A stretch of 64,000 nucleotides of DNA from Photobacterium arenosum. Its GTDB lineage: Bacteria; Pseudomonadota; Gammaproteobacteria; Enterobacterales; Vibrionaceae. Position 1 is the first letter of the stretch; the number at the start of each line of letters is the position of its first letter. The position numbers and the translations under genes were made by a program. The notes below the pieces were generated by a model. The model searched no databases. It saw nothing but the letters and a program-made list of their open reading frames with translations, and was not told where the DNA came from. Below are positions 1 to 10,099 of the stretch, piece by piece. The DNA is taken from the NCBI RefSeq assembly GCF_014841115.1, contig NZ_JACYTP010000003.1, forward strand, positions 186,001-250,000, given 5' to 3'.

Positions 1-2816
1 GCAGTCTGACGAAGTGGCATGACTTTACCCATTGCCAGTTCCGGCATGGCCACACCGCTCAGTGATGCAGCCTGTGCCTCGGCGGATTGCTCAGCCTGTA
101 CTGCTACTGCAAGGGTTTCAGTTTCTTCGGCGCTATCTTCTGCGGCGGTATCTTCTGCATGGACAGCTGGCTTGTCGTGACGAGGCCAGACTTTACCCAT
201 TGCCATTTCAGGAGACGCCACACCGGTAGTTGGACGACGCTTAGGACGCTCAACAATGGAGACCACGTTTTCCATTTCGCCCAGGCTGTCAGACACTTCT
301 TCTACCGCATGGGTAATGGCATCAGAGACTGCCTGATCGACCTGGTCTTCATCCTGTTGAGGACGCGTATCGCGGATGCGGCGACGACGTTGACCGCTGG
401 CACGCAGGTGTCGTGGTGAGCGGCGGTTACGGCGTTGACCTTCCTGACCTTCCTGAGCATCTGTTTCCGACTGCACATCGGCAGATTCTAGCTCAGCGGC
501 AGAGTTGGCTTCTTTGGCCATTTCGATACCGACGTTCTTAACACGGCTTGGCGTCTTATCGCTGACCGCAGCAGGAGCTTGCTCTGTGTCACCGGCTGGC
601 TGCAGCTCTGCAGATTCCAGGCGGATCTTCTTATGCAGCTGGCGACGTTGACGGCGTTGTTTTACCTTCTCGGTCTTTGGTTGCTCAACGTTGTCGGTGG
701 TCGCTTCAACGGTGTCAATTACCTCTGCCGTTTCAGCCTGTTGCTGCTTTTCTTTACGGCGTTGCTTTTGCACTTCATCGCGGCGTTGGCGTTTTTGCTC
801 TTTGATTTCTTCATCAGCTATTGTGCGCGGTGCCGCCGCTTTCGCTGGCTTTTCAGCCTGGGCGTTACGGTCTTGCTTAGGACGCTCATTGCGGCGACGC
901 TGCTGACGCTGACCTTTTTCGCCAGCTTTCGCGTCGCGTGAATCGCGATCATCATCCTGACGGTTACGGCTCTGACCCTGACGGCTGCCGTCTTTGCCGC
1001 GGCGGTTATCACGACGGTTGTCACGTCGGTTATCCTGGCGTACGGCAGGTGTAGTCTCTTGCTTTTCTGCAGGCTTCTCTTCAGCGGTGCTGCTAAAGAA
1101 GCTGGCAAGAGCGCTGAACAGTCGCTGGAACAGACCAGGCTTGCTTGCTGCTTTGGCCGTCGGCTCAGAGACTGTGGCAGGTGCAGGCTTAACAACCGGC
1201 GCTGGTGCTTTTGGCGCAGTAAATCCTTGCAGAATGGGCTCTTCACGCTTTTTGGTTGCACGCTCTGGTGCCGCTTCCGCTGCTTCTGTCTCACGTGTAG
1301 CTTCCAGCACTTGCGGAATGTGGTAAGACAAGGTGTCTTTTTCTTCGCCGGTACGTACACGCAGCACTTCAAAATGCGGTGTTTCAATATCAGCGTTAGG
1401 AACGATCACCACTCTTACATCGTGATATTTTTCGATGTGTTGTACAGAGCGACGTTTCTCGTTCAGCAGGTAGGACGCGACAGCAACCGGTACGATAGCC
1501 TGTACCTGAGAGCTGTTGTCTTTGAGTGCTTCTTCTTCAATTAGGCGAAGAATAGACAGAGACAGCGACTCGTTATCACGTACCACACCTGTACCTGTAC
1601 AGCGTGGGCAGACATGGTGGCTGGCTTCAGCCAGAGAAGGACTCAAACGCTGACGTGACATTTCCAGCAGGCCGAAGCGGGAGATACGGCCGATTTGCAC
1701 GCGGGCACGGTCCATTCGCACGGCTTCGCGCAGGCGGTTTTCCACTTCACGCTGGTGACGAACCGGGGTCATATCGATGAAGTCGATAACCACCAGGCCG
1801 CCTAAGTCGCGCAAACGCAGTTGACGGGCGATCTCGTCGGCCGCTTCCAGGTTGGTCTGCAGCGCGGTTTCTTCGATATCACCGCCCTTCGTGGCGCGGG
1901 CTGAGTTGATATCGATAGAAGTCAGAGCTTCTGTCGGGTCAATAACCACAGAACCACCGGAAGGCAGTCGCACTTCACGCTGGAAAGCCGATTCAATCTG
2001 GCTTTCAATCTGATAGTGGCTGAACAGCGGTACTTCGCCTTCGTAACGTTTTACTTTAGGCAGAAAATCAGGACGTATCAGTTTGATGTGATCGCGGGCG
2101 CGGTCGAAGATTTTCGGGCTGTCGATCAAAATCTCGCCAATATCACGGCGCAGATAGTCACGAATAGCACGGGCAATCACGTTACTTTCCTGATGGATCA
2201 GGAAAGGAGCAGGGTGGGCATCGGCGGCTTCTTTCACTGCACTCCAGTGATTGAGCAGTACGTTTAAATCCCATTCCAGTTCTTCAGCGGATTTGCCCAC
2301 GCCAGCAGTACGTACGATCAGGCCCATGCCATCCGGTAGCTGCAGGGTGCTCAGTGCGGCTTTCAGTTGTGTGCGTTCTTCCCCTTCGATTCGGCGCGAT
2401 ATACCGCCGGCACGAGGGTTGTTTGGCATCAGTACCAGGTAACTTCCCGCCAGAGAGATAAAGGTTGTCAGCGCAGCCCCTTTGTTGCCGCGTTCTTCTT
2501 TATCCACTTGAACGATAACTTCCTGACCTTCTTTCAGCACTTCCTTAATATTAGGACGACCCTGATAGGTGTAGTTGGCTGGGAAGTAGTCGCGTGCAAT
2601 TTCTTTCAGAGGGAGGAAACCGTGACGCTCGGCACCATAGTCGACGAAAGCGGCTTCAAGACTAGGTTCGATACGGGTAATGCGGCCTTTGTAGATATTT
2701 GCTTTCTTAGATTCGTGTCCTGGGCTTTCGATATCAAGATCGAATAGCTTTTGACCGTCCACTAATGCGACGCGCAACTCTTCCTTCTGAGTTGCGTTGA
2801 TCAACATTCTTTTCAT
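1..2816 (-). CDS. rne: Ribonuclease E, C-terminus cut by window edge
   Basis: Essential endoribonuclease and scaffold of the RNA degradosome, acting on mRNA turnover and rRNA/tRNA processing at the inner membrane. The reverse strand opens with MKRMLINAT and continues through the S1 and catalytic domains without a stop; 938 codons are visible and the stop lies beyond base 1. The zinc-link CPRC motif is encoded near 1595-1612. From about 1400 down to 1 the protein becomes a low-complexity tail rich in Arg, Gln, Glu and Ala, the usual degradosome scaffold half, with an Arg-rich RNA-binding stretch near 880-1050. The start ATG (2814-2816) matches the E. coli start. Family length is about 1060 residues, so roughly the last 100 or more are missing. 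The tail carries a duplicated short motif (see findings). Divergent from rluC, as in E. coli. Confidence 0.97.
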   Translation of the reverse strand, partial: MKRMLINATQKEELRVALVDGQKLFDLDIESPGHESKKANIYKGRITRIEPSLEAAFVDYGAERHGFLPLKEIARDYFPANYTYQGRPNIKEVLKEGQEVIVQVDKEERGNKGAALTTFISLAGSYLVLMPNNPRAGGISRRIEGEERTQLKAALSTLQLPDGMGLIVRTAGVGKSAEELEWDLNVLLNHWSAVKEAADAHPAPFLIHQESNVIARAIRDYLRRDIGEILIDSPKIFDRARDHIKLIRPDFLPKVKRYEGEVPLFSHYQIESQIESAFQREVRLPSGGSVVIDPTEALTSIDINSARATKGGDIEETALQTNLEAADEIARQLRLRDLGGLVVIDFIDMTPVRHQREVENRLREAVRMDRARVQIGRISRFGLLEMSRQRLSPSLAEASHHVCPRCTGTGVVRDNESLSLSILRLIEEEALKDNSSQVQAIVPVAVASYLLNEKRRSVQHIEKYHDVRVVIVPNADIETPHFEVLRVRTGEEKDTLSYHIPQVLEATRETEAAEAAPERATKKREEPILQGFTAPKAPAPVVKPAPATVSEPTAKAASKPGLFQRLFSALASFFSSTAEEKPAEKQETTPAVRQDNRRDNRRDNRRGKDGSRQGQSRNRQDDDRDSRDAKAGEKGQRQQRRRNERPKQDRNAQAEKPAKAAAPRTIADEEIKEQKRQRRDEVQKQRRKEKQQQAETAEVIDTVEATTDNVEQPKTEKVKQRRQRRQLHKKIRLESAELQPAGDTEQAPAAVSDKTPSRVKNVGIEMAKEANSAAELESADVQSETDAQEGQEGQRRNRRSPRHLRASGQRRRRIRDTRPQQDEDQVDQAVSDAITHAVEEVSDSLGEMENVVSIVERPKRRPTTGVASPEMAMGKVWPRHDKPAVHAEDTAAEDSAEETETLAVAVQAEQSAEAQAASLSGVAMPELAMGKVMPLRQT

Positions 2817-2824
2817 TCTGTGTA

Positions 2825-3110
2825 CTCATTTATTGTCGTTGTTTTAGTGAGCCAATATTGGATTTTCTACCGATGCTGCCTGACCCCAAGTCTGATTTAC
2901 GGTTGCAACCTCACGGTTGGATGTTTCAGGAGTGCTCTATGGCTACACGTATCTGCCAGCTGTACTTAAAGATGGTATAAGACCATTAAAAGTGGCTTTA
3001 AGACCCTACGGTACTCAGCCGGTAACACCGCGTCATCGCGGTTGTATCTCTAACACCGATAAAAAATCTGCAATCGGAACACTAATAATGACTCTGCATG
3101 ACTTATCGTC
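2825..3110 (-). promoter_or_regulatory. rne 5' leader (rne5-type autoregulatory element)
   Basis: The gap between rne and rluC is about 460 bases, far longer than a promoter needs. On the minus strand it carries the stem-loop sequence AACCGTGAGGTT (complement of 2907-2918), identical to hairpin HP2 of the E. coli rne leader, which RNase E binds to cut its own mRNA. A second GC-rich hairpin candidate lies at about 3010-3075. Element limits are approximate. The open frame on the plus strand here looks non-coding. Confidence 0.75.
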
Positions 3111-3281
3111 TTACGCCTATTGCAGCGACGCCAAGCAGAGCAGGATAAAAAACATTCATCATGACGAAAATATGACCGTCATGGCACGGAAAGTGGGAAA
3201 TTCCCCTATTCCAGACTGCAATCATAGCAGGGTGACTTTTTTGCGGCAATCTGCTTTATAGCCGTGATAGAATCTTGGGCT

Positions 3282-4226
3282 ATGAAAGATGACAAACCAA
3301 AAGTGCAATTCATCGCTATTGCTGATGATTTTGCCGGGCAAAGGATTGATAATTTTCTCCGTGCCCGACTGAAAAACGTGCCCAAAAGTATGATTTACCG
3401 GATTTTGCGTAAGGGTGAGGTGCGAGTAAACAAAAAACGGATAAAACCGGAGTACAAACTCCAGGAAGGGGATCTGGTGAGAGTACCGCCTGTGACCTTG
3501 CCAGAGAAAGAAGCAGCGGCACCTGTCAGCACTAAACTGGACAAAGTCGCTGAGCTGGAAAATTGCATCATTTACGAAGATGAGCACATGCTTATCCTCA
3601 ATAAACCGTCAGGTACTGCTGTACACGGTGGCAGTGGCCTGAAATTTGGTGCCATCGAAGCACTGCGGGCGTTGCGCCCGGATGCGCGCTTTCTGGAGTT
3701 AGTACACAGGATAGACAGAGACACTTCAGGCATTTTGCTGATAGCAAAGAAACGTTCAGCCCTGCGTAAACTTCAGGAACAGTTCAGGCAGAAAACGGTT
3801 CAGAAATATTATTTTGCGTTAGTCATGGGGCAGTGGCCGAAAGAGTGCCGTAAAGTCACCGCTCCGCTGCTGAAAAACGAAGTCAACAGTATTGTTCGGG
3901 TTAATCCGAACGGTAAAGCGTCTGATACACGTTTTAAAGTACTGGAAAGTTTTACAGAGGCCACGCTGGTGCAGGCCAGTCCGGTCACAGGTCGTACGCA
4001 CCAGATCCGTGTGCACTGTCAGTATACAGGTCACCCCATTGCCTGGGATGACAGATACGGTGACCCGCGTTTTGATGCGTATACCAAGACGGCCGGGCTG
4101 AGTCGTCTCTTTTTACATGCAGCGAATATTCAGTTTGAACACCCGCACTCGGGTGAGAAAGTGGAAATCAATGCGCCCATGGATGCCATGCTCAACAGAA
4201 CGCTGGAGGCGCTTCGCCAGCGTTAA
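3282..4226 (+). CDS. rluC: 23S rRNA pseudouridine synthase RluC
   Basis: Converts U955, U2504 and U2580 of 23S rRNA to pseudouridine (sites as known in E. coli). 314 residues. An S4 RNA-binding domain occupies about residues 14-75 (GQRIDNFL, SMIYRILRKGEVRVNKKRIK) and the RluA-type catalytic domain follows, with the HRIDRDTSG signature whose first Asp (about residue 145) is the expected nucleophile. The ATG at 3282 is preferred over an in-frame GTG at 3264 because the E. coli protein begins at the equivalent point. Divergent from rne across the rne leader. Confidence 0.95.
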   Translation: MKDDKPKVQFIAIADDFAGQRIDNFLRARLKNVPKSMIYRILRKGEVRVNKKRIKPEYKLQEGDLVRVPPVTLPEKEAAAPVSTKLDKVAELENCIIYEDEHMLILNKPSGTAVHGGSGLKFGAIEALRALRPDARFLELVHRIDRDTSGILLIAKKRSALRKLQEQFRQKTVQKYYFALVMGQWPKECRKVTAPLLKNEVNSIVRVNPNGKASDTRFKVLESFTEATLVQASPVTGRTHQIRVHCQYTGHPIAWDDRYGDPRFDAYTKTAGLSRLFLHAANIQFEHPHSGEKVEINAPMDAMLNRTLEALRQR

Positions 4227-4231
4227 TGCAT

Positions 4232-4813
4232 TCAAAGGACGTCAATACCCTGTCGGGACAGCATCTCCCGTAAACTGATGAGGGGCAAACCGATCAGGGT
4301 ATTGGGATCCCGGCCTTCAAGGCGGTCAAACAACGCGATACCTAAGCCTTCGCTTTTGAAGCTGCCGGCGCACTGTAATGGTTGTTCACGTTCAATATAA
4401 CGTTGGATCTCAACCTGCGTCAGAGTGCGAAAATGCACGAGAAAGGGTTCACAGATGACGTCGCTGTTATCAGTCTGAGCGTTATAGACGCACAGGCCAG
4501 TATAAAAAGTGACTGTCTGACCGCTGGCGGCGGCGAGCTGGGCACAGGCCTGCTCTGCGGTATGAGGTTTACCCACTATCTTGCCGTTAATGACGCAGAC
4601 CTGATCCGAGCCGATGATGATATGAGACGGATGTTCTGCCCGGCATGCTCGGGCTTTGGCTTCAGCCAGCCGTTTTACCAGTGTTTCAGCCGATTCATCA
4701 GGAAACGGTGTTTCATCAATATTGGGTGATGCGCAGTCGAACGGTAAACCGAACTTCTCCAGCAGACTGCGACGGAAGGGAGAAGTAGAAGCCAGAAGTA
4801 GCGGTTGTTTCAT
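4232..4813 (-). CDS. yceF: Maf-family m7GTP pyrophosphatase YceF
   Basis: House-cleaning nucleotide pyrophosphatase of the Maf family; the YceF branch prefers 7-methyl-GTP. 193 residues with the Maf signatures [13 protein letters not shown] at the N-terminus, DETP, GSDQV and [11 protein letters not shown]. The ATG at 4813 has a GAG seven bases upstream and matches family starts; a TTG twelve bases further up is less likely. It converges on rluC with a five-base gap and is divergent from yceD, the same arrangement as in E. coli. Confidence 0.93.
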   Translation of the reverse strand: MKQPLLLASTSPFRRSLLEKFGLPFDCASPNIDETPFPDESAETLVKRLAEAKARACRAEHPSHIIIGSDQVCVINGKIVGKPHTAEQACAQLAAASGQTVTFYTGLCVYNAQTDNSDVICEPFLVHFRTLTQVEIQRYIEREQPLQCAGSFKSEGLGIALFDRLEGRDPNTLIGLPLISLREMLSRQGIDVL

Positions 4814-5004
4814 GATTTGACTCAATGTGTAGGTGTGTTCAGTGCGTTTTTACCCCCAGAGATTGGGGGAGCAATAAGCTGAAATCTACGCTAGTTTTAA
4901 CTCAGAACCAACCTTATTATACCTGCCGTACCATGGACTTGGACGGGCAATGAAAACCCCTTGGGGGGAAATGGTCAAAAGCTGGGATTTCGGACACATT
5001 TCCT

Positions 5005-5033
5005 TTGACTCAAACCAATTAGAAGGCTAATAT
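5005..5033 (+). promoter_or_regulatory. Sigma-70 promoter for the yceD-fab operon
   Basis: TTGACT (5005-5010), a 17-base spacer and TAATAT (5028-5033) form a near-consensus promoter. Transcription should start at about 5038-5043, practically on the yceD ATG at 5043, which implies an mRNA with no or almost no leader. Confidence 0.75.
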
Positions 5034-5042
5034 TCGCGCCCT

Positions 5043-5573
5043 ATGCAAAAGGTAAAATTGCCGCTGACGGTAGATCCGGTCCGCGCTGCTCAAAAAAAGC
5101 TCGACTATGATGGCATCATCAAAGCCGAGCTTTTAGAGCGTCTGGCTGAATCGGCTTCCAGCGTTTTAAGTGATGCAAACGTCATCTTATCATTTGACTT
5201 TGACCAGCGTCATATCGCATTCATGCGTGGGCATGCTGATGTTGATGTGATGTTAACCTGCCAGCGATGTCAGGAAGAATTCCAACACCATTACAGTGTG
5301 GATTTCTGTTATAGTCCGCTCCTCAGACCCGAGGAAGCAGATGAGTTTCCGGAAGCTTATGAGCCGGCTGAAGTCGACGAAAATGGTGAGATCAATCTGC
5401 TTCAACTCATCGAAGATGAGCTGATTCTGGAGTTACCGCAAGTGCCAATGCATGATGAAGCTGACTGTTCAGTCACTGCATCAGGTATGAGCTTCGGTGA
5501 GATCCCTGTTGCTGATGAGCGTCCGAATCCGTTTGCAGTATTAAAAAACTTGAGTAAAAGTAATAAGGAGTAG
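5043..5573 (+). CDS. yceD: YceD/DUF177 family protein, 23S rRNA accumulation
   Basis: Member of the DUF177 family, encoded beside rpmF in most bacteria and linked to 23S rRNA accumulation; the molecular role is not settled. 176 residues. Starts [17 protein letters not shown] as in E. coli, so the start is secure; has a central CQRCQ motif (about residues 78-82), an acidic middle and the conserved end [10 protein letters not shown]. The stop is five bases before rpmF. It is first in the operon and its promoter sits directly on its start codon. Confidence 0.93.
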   Translation: MQKVKLPLTVDPVRAAQKKLDYDGIIKAELLERLAESASSVLSDANVILSFDFDQRHIAFMRGHADVDVMLTCQRCQEEFQHHYSVDFCYSPLLRPEEADEFPEAYEPAEVDENGEINLLQLIEDELILELPQVPMHDEADCSVTASGMSFGEIPVADERPNPFAVLKNLSKSNKE

Positions 5574-5578
5574 GGTTA

Positions 5579-5749
5579 ATGGCCGTACAAAAGAGCAAAA
5601 AATCACGTTCAGCACGTGGTATGCGTCGTTCACACGATGCACTGACTGGCGCTGCTGTATCTGTCGATCAGAACAGCGGTGAAACCCATCTGCGTCACCA
5701 CGTGACTGCTGACGGTTTTTACCGTGGCCGCAAGGTTATCAACAAATAA
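5579..5749 (+). CDS. rpmF: 50S ribosomal protein L32
   Basis: Small structural protein of the large ribosomal subunit. 56 residues beginning [20 protein letters not shown] and ending [11 protein letters not shown], the usual L32 ends and length. A good ribosome binding site (AAGGAG, 5566-5571) overlaps the end of yceD. Lies between yceD and plsX, the classical L32-lipid synthesis junction. Confidence 0.97.
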   Translation: MAVQKSKKSRSARGMRRSHDALTGAAVSVDQNSGETHLRHHVTADGFYRGRKVINK

Positions 5750-5758
5750 GGTTGAACC

Positions 5759-6787
5759 TTGACTGGTCTAACCGTTGCACTTGATGCAATGGGTGGGGAC
5801 TTCGGTCCTCAGGTAACAGTGCCTGCCGCCGTGCAGGCACTGTTACAATACCCGTCGCTAAATCTGCTCCTCTTCGGTGATCAAAGTGCAATCACCGCTC
5901 AACTCTCATCGCTCAATTCTACTCATCATCCCCGTCTGACTGTTGTCCATTGCGATCGTGCCATCGCTGATCACACTCGTCCGTCTCAAGCATTACGCCA
6001 AAGCCAGGGTTCGTCTATGCGGCGGGCATTGGATGCTGTGGCAGAAGGTGACGCGGATGCCTGTGTCAGTGCAGGGAATACCGGCGCTCTTATGGCATTG
6101 GCTCGTTATACGTTGAAGCAATTACCCGGCGTGGAGCGTCCTGCTTTAGTGTCCGCAATCCCCAGCCGCCGCGGTGGCAAAACATGGCTGCTGGATCTGG
6201 GTGCCAATGTATCTTGTGATGCTGATACTTTGTTTCAGTTTGCTGTGATGGGATCGGTACTGGCGGAGCAGGAAATGACGGGCAGGCCGCCCAAAGTGGC
6301 CCTGCTCAATATTGGTTCTGAAGAAATAAAAGGCAACGATCTTGTTAAACGCTGTGCATCTATGCTGAGCCGTTCACCGGATGTACATTACATTGGCTAT
6401 GTTGAAGGCAATGAACTCTATGACGGTAAAGCCGACGTGGTTGTCTGTGATGGTTTTGTCGGCAATGTTAGCCTGAAAACCAGCGAAGGGGTTGCTAATC
6501 TCTTTATAGAGAGCTTTAAACAGGCTGTCAGCCAGCATCCTATCAAGCGATTGATCGCTAAGTGGCTGTTTAGTGACCTGTTCCGTCAGATACAAAGCCT
6601 GAACCCCGACCAGTACAATGGCGCAAGTCTGTTAGGATTGCGCGGTATTGTCGTTAAAAGCCATGGAAGTGCTGATATTGCTGCTTTTACCAATGCAATT
6701 GGTGAAGCAGTACATGAAATCAAGCGGAAGATACCGGCAAAAATCAGTGACCGTTTGGAACACGTACTACTTGAGAGGCATTTTTAG
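5759..6787 (+). CDS. plsX: Phosphate acyltransferase PlsX
   Basis: Makes acyl-phosphate from acyl-ACP, the first step feeding the PlsX/PlsY route of phospholipid synthesis; peripheral membrane enzyme. 342 residues with [12 protein letters not shown] at the N-terminus, [20 protein letters not shown] and [10 protein letters not shown]. The start is a TTG nine bases after the rpmF stop, giving [13 protein letters not shown]; no ATG fits the family N-terminus, and a weak AAGG lies upstream. Six bases before fabH. Confidence 0.95.
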   Translation: MTGLTVALDAMGGDFGPQVTVPAAVQALLQYPSLNLLLFGDQSAITAQLSSLNSTHHPRLTVVHCDRAIADHTRPSQALRQSQGSSMRRALDAVAEGDADACVSAGNTGALMALARYTLKQLPGVERPALVSAIPSRRGGKTWLLDLGANVSCDADTLFQFAVMGSVLAEQEMTGRPPKVALLNIGSEEIKGNDLVKRCASMLSRSPDVHYIGYVEGNELYDGKADVVVCDGFVGNVSLKTSEGVANLFIESFKQAVSQHPIKRLIAKWLFSDLFRQIQSLNPDQYNGASLLGLRGIVVKSHGSADIAAFTNAIGEAVHEIKRKIPAKISDRLEHVLLERHF

Positions 6788-6792
6788 TCTTC

Positions 6793-7749
6793 ATGTATAG
6801 CAGAATATTAGGCACTGGCAGCTATCTGCCAGAGCAGGTTCGTACCAATGCGGATCTGGAGAAAATGGTGGATACCAGCGATGAGTGGATTGTCGCTCGC
6901 ACTGGTATTCGTGAGCGTCGCATCGCGGCAGAAGAGGAAACAGTCGCAGTAATGGGGTATCACGCTGCAAGCCGTGCGATGGAAATGGCCGGTGTTGCGG
7001 CTGACGAGATTGATTTAATTATTGTTGCGACAACCTCAGCCAGCCATGCTTTTCCGTCTGCAGCCTGTCAGGTACAGGGCATGCTTGGCGTCAAAGGGTG
7101 CCCGGCATTTGATCTTGCGGCGGCCTGTTCCGGTTTTGTCTATGCCTTGAGTGTGGCGGATCAACACATCAAAACCGGTATGGCGAAGAAGGTTCTGGTT
7201 ATCGGTGCGGATGCGCTGTCCCATAAGTGCGACCCGCAAGACCGTTCCACCATCATTTTATTTGGTGATGGTGCAGGGGCCGTTGTGCTGGGCGCCAGTG
7301 AAGAAGCCGGTATCATTTCTACCCATCTACATGCAGATGGCCATTTTGGCGGTTTGCTCAGTTTGGCTGTGCCTGAACACGGTGAGACATTTGATTGTAA
7401 TAAATGGCTCTACATGGCAGGCAATGAAGTCTTCAAAGTGGCCGTCACTCAGCTGTCGAATCTGGTGACGGATACACTGGCCGCCAATAATATGGAAAAA
7501 TCCGATTTGGACTGGCTGGTGCCGCATCAGGCCAATTTGCGCATTATTACGGCGACGGCGAAAAAGCTGTCAATGTCGATGGATCAGGTTGTCGTGACTT
7601 TGGATAAGCAAGGGAACACGTCAGCGGCAACGGTGCCGGCCGCGCTGGATGAAGCCGTACGAGACGGCCGCATCCAGCGGGGACAGACACTGTTGCTGGA
7701 AGCCTTTGGTGGTGGATTCACCTGGGGTTCGGCACTGGTGAAATTCTGA
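6793..7749 (+). CDS. fabH: 3-oxoacyl-ACP synthase III FabH
   Basis: Starts fatty-acid synthesis by condensing acetyl-CoA with malonyl-ACP. 318 residues, normal length. The catalytic triad is visible: Cys112 in [11 protein letters not shown], His in VPHQANLR (about 245) and Asn in GNTSAATVP (about 275). Follows plsX by five bases in the fab operon. Confidence 0.97.
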   Translation: MYSRILGTGSYLPEQVRTNADLEKMVDTSDEWIVARTGIRERRIAAEEETVAVMGYHAASRAMEMAGVAADEIDLIIVATTSASHAFPSAACQVQGMLGVKGCPAFDLAAACSGFVYALSVADQHIKTGMAKKVLVIGADALSHKCDPQDRSTIILFGDGAGAVVLGASEEAGIISTHLHADGHFGGLLSLAVPEHGETFDCNKWLYMAGNEVFKVAVTQLSNLVTDTLAANNMEKSDLDWLVPHQANLRIITATAKKLSMSMDQVVVTLDKQGNTSAATVPAALDEAVRDGRIQRGQTLLLEAFGGGFTWGSALVKF

Positions 7750-7863
7750 TAGAACCGCACGTTTTTTACTATGAGGCACAGGCGGAATTAATCAATAGTC
7801 GCCTGATTACCGCATCATTGATGGCATCTTGGATGCCATTTCTCTTTGTATAAGGATTCTCGA

Positions 7864-8787
7864 ATGTCTAAGTTCGCGATTGTTTTCCCTGGTCAGGGGT
7901 CTCAGGCTGTTGGCATGCTGGCTGAACTGGCTGAGCAGTATGAAAGCGTACAGCAAACTTTTGCACAAGCATCTGATGCCCTGGGTTATGACCTGTGGGC
8001 GCTGATTCAGAATGGCCCGGCCGAAGATCTGAACCAGACTCACCGCACTCAGCCTGCTCTTTTGGCGGCTTCGGTTGCTATCTGGCGTGTCTGGCAGCAA
8101 GAAGGGGGCGCACAGCCTGCTGTTCTGGCCGGCCATAGTCTGGGCGAATATTCTGCATTGGTTTGTGCTGGTGTGCTGGATTTTAGCGATGCTATTAAGC
8201 TGGTTGAGCTGCGCGGCCAACTGATGCAAGAAGCGGTACCAGCCGGTGTGGGTGCTATGTCGGCTATCATTGGTCTGGACAATGACGCTATTGCTAAAGC
8301 GTGCGAAGAAGCGGCTCAGGGCGAGGTGGTTGCACCGGTTAACTTTAATTCACCGGGTCAGGTTGTTATTGCAGGGCATAAAGCGGCAGTGGAACGTGCG
8401 AACGATCTGTGTAAAGCCGCAGGCGCGAAACGCGCACTGCCGTTGCCTGTGTCTGTACCGTCTCATTGCGCGTTAATGAAACCAGCTGCCGATAAGCTGG
8501 CCGTGGCGCTTGAGTCAGTCACTTTCAATCCGCCGGTTATTCCAGTGATTAACAATGCGGACGTCGCGACTGAAACCGACCCGGCAGCGATCAAGCTGGC
8601 GCTGGTTAAACAGCTCTATGGCCCTGTGCGCTGGACAGAATCTGTCGAGCGTATGGCCGCTGAAGGTATCGAACTGCTGCTGGAAGTGGGGCCAGGCAAA
8701 GTGCTGACAGGTCTGACTAAGCGCATTGATAAATCGCTCAATGGCGCTGCTGTGAATGATCCAGCCAGCCTGGCAGCGGCTAAATAA
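7864..8787 (+). CDS. fabD: Malonyl-CoA-ACP transacylase FabD
   Basis: Transfers malonyl from CoA to acyl carrier protein. 307 residues; FPGQGSQ near the N-terminus, active Ser92 in GHSLGEYSAL, and His in SVPSHC (about residue 200). The ATG at 7864 has AAGGA (7852-7856) at good distance; an in-frame start 18 bases upstream has none. A 114-base gap separates it from fabH. Confidence 0.97.
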   Translation: MSKFAIVFPGQGSQAVGMLAELAEQYESVQQTFAQASDALGYDLWALIQNGPAEDLNQTHRTQPALLAASVAIWRVWQQEGGAQPAVLAGHSLGEYSALVCAGVLDFSDAIKLVELRGQLMQEAVPAGVGAMSAIIGLDNDAIAKACEEAAQGEVVAPVNFNSPGQVVIAGHKAAVERANDLCKAAGAKRALPLPVSVPSHCALMKPAADKLAVALESVTFNPPVIPVINNADVATETDPAAIKLALVKQLYGPVRWTESVERMAAEGIELLLEVGPGKVLTGLTKRIDKSLNGAAVNDPASLAAAK

Positions 8788-8878
8788 TCTGACGTTGTCG
8801 CGATAGCTGCTGGTCAGTACGCGGCAAACCGAATAATCAGCCTGTAAACAATGACAGGCTATATAAAGAGGAAAAAAC

Positions 8879-9613
8879 ATGAGCCTGGAAGGTAAAGTTG
8901 CTCTGGTCACCGGCGCAAGCCGTGGCATCGGCCGTGCGATCGCAGAAATCCTGGTTGAACGTGGTGCAACCGTAGTCGGCACTGCCACTTCTGAAAGTGG
9001 CGCGGAAGCGATTAGCGCTTACCTGGGTGATAAAGGTAAAGGTCTGGCACTGAATGTGACTTCTCCTGAGTCTATTGATGCAGTACTGAAGCAGATCAAA
9101 GAAGAATTTGGTGATGTTGATATTCTGGTGAACAACGCCGGTATTACGCGCGATAACCTGCTGATGCGAATGAAAGATGACGAATGGCAGGATATCATCA
9201 ACACTAACCTGACCTCGATTTTCCGTCTGTCTAAAGCTGTGCTACGTTCAATGATGAAAAAGCGTTATGGGCGTATTATCAGCATTGGTTCTGTGGTCGG
9301 TACTATGGGTAATGCGGGTCAGGCAAACTATTCAGCGGCAAAAGCCGGTGTGATCGGTTTCACTAAATCCATGGCACGCGAAGTGGCTTCACGTGGTATC
9401 ACAGTGAACGCTGTGGCACCTGGTTTCATTGAAACGGATATGACCAAAGCTCTGAATGATGAGCAACGTGCCTCTACGTTGTCTGCTGTGCCTGCGGGAC
9501 GTTTAGGCGAGCCGCGTGAAATTGCAGCAGCTGTTGCATTTCTAGCCTCTGACGATGCTGGTTACGTTACAGGCGAAACCCTGCACGTTAATGGCGGCAT
9601 GTACATGATTTAA
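8879..9613 (+). CDS. fabG: 3-oxoacyl-ACP reductase FabG
   Basis: NADPH-dependent reductase of the elongation cycle. 244 residues, a classical short-chain dehydrogenase: TGASRGIG cofactor motif (11-18), NNAG (85-88), catalytic Ser138, Tyr151 and Lys155. AAGAGGA precedes the ATG by a normal distance. Confidence 0.97.
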   Translation: MSLEGKVALVTGASRGIGRAIAEILVERGATVVGTATSESGAEAISAYLGDKGKGLALNVTSPESIDAVLKQIKEEFGDVDILVNNAGITRDNLLMRMKDDEWQDIINTNLTSIFRLSKAVLRSMMKKRYGRIISIGSVVGTMGNAGQANYSAAKAGVIGFTKSMAREVASRGITVNAVAPGFIETDMTKALNDEQRASTLSAVPAGRLGEPREIAAAVAFLASDDAGYVTGETLHVNGGMYMI

Positions 9614-9770
9614 GCAAAAAAGTTGAAATCTTTTTGGATGCAGGTCAAACTCACGTAGATTTGACGCAGAATCGTGGTTTGACCAGCACCCTGAGTGTTG
9701 CAACTTTTACAGTAATGAATAAACTACAGCAAATCGCAATAGCGAACTCTTGTTAAGGAAATAGATTAGT

Positions 9771-10010
9771 ATGAGCAACATCGAAGAACGCGTAAAAAAA
9801 ATCATCGTTGAGCAGCTGGGCGTAGATGAGTCTGAAGTAAAGAACGAAGCTTCTTTTGTTGACGATCTGGGTGCTGACTCTCTGGATACTGTTGAGCTGG
9901 TAATGGCTCTGGAAGAAGAATTCGACACAGAAATTCCAGATGAAGAAGCTGAGAAAATTACTACAGTTCAGGCAGCTATCGACTACGTTGTAAGCGCTTC
10001 TGCTGAGTAA
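9771..10010 (+). CDS. acpP: Acyl carrier protein
   Basis: Carries growing acyl chains on a phosphopantetheine arm. 79 residues, very acidic, with Ser37 in [12 protein letters not shown] as attachment site. Ribosome binding site TTAAGGAA about 13 bases upstream. A 157-base gap from fabG leaves room for its own promoter, usual for this very highly expressed gene. Confidence 0.98.
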   Translation: MSNIEERVKKIIVEQLGVDESEVKNEASFVDDLGADSLDTVELVMALEEEFDTEIPDEEAEKITTVQAAIDYVVSASAE

Positions 10011-10025
10011 TCTCAAGAACACTTC

Positions 10026-10055
10026 CAGGCGGTCTCCATGACCGCCTGATTTTCA
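10026..10055 (+). terminator. Hairpin between acpP and fabF (partial terminator)
   Basis: CAGGCGGT (10026-10033) and ACCGCCTG (10041-10048) form a strong stem followed by ATTTTCATTT, a short interrupted T tract. Probably reduces read-through, so that acpP is made in excess over fabF. Confidence 0.6.
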
Positions 10056-10099
10056 TTTGTAAATCCTTATTTAATACTTCAGTTCCCGGAGAATAAATC

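Noticed and set aside
818-1387. Long open frame on the minus strand inside rne
   Set aside because: It is in another frame of the low-complexity, Arg/Gln-rich RNase E tail; such tails produce shadow frames.
2917-3261. 114-codon open frame upstream of rluC
   Set aside because: It lies antisense to the structured rne leader, has no ribosome site and no recognisable product.
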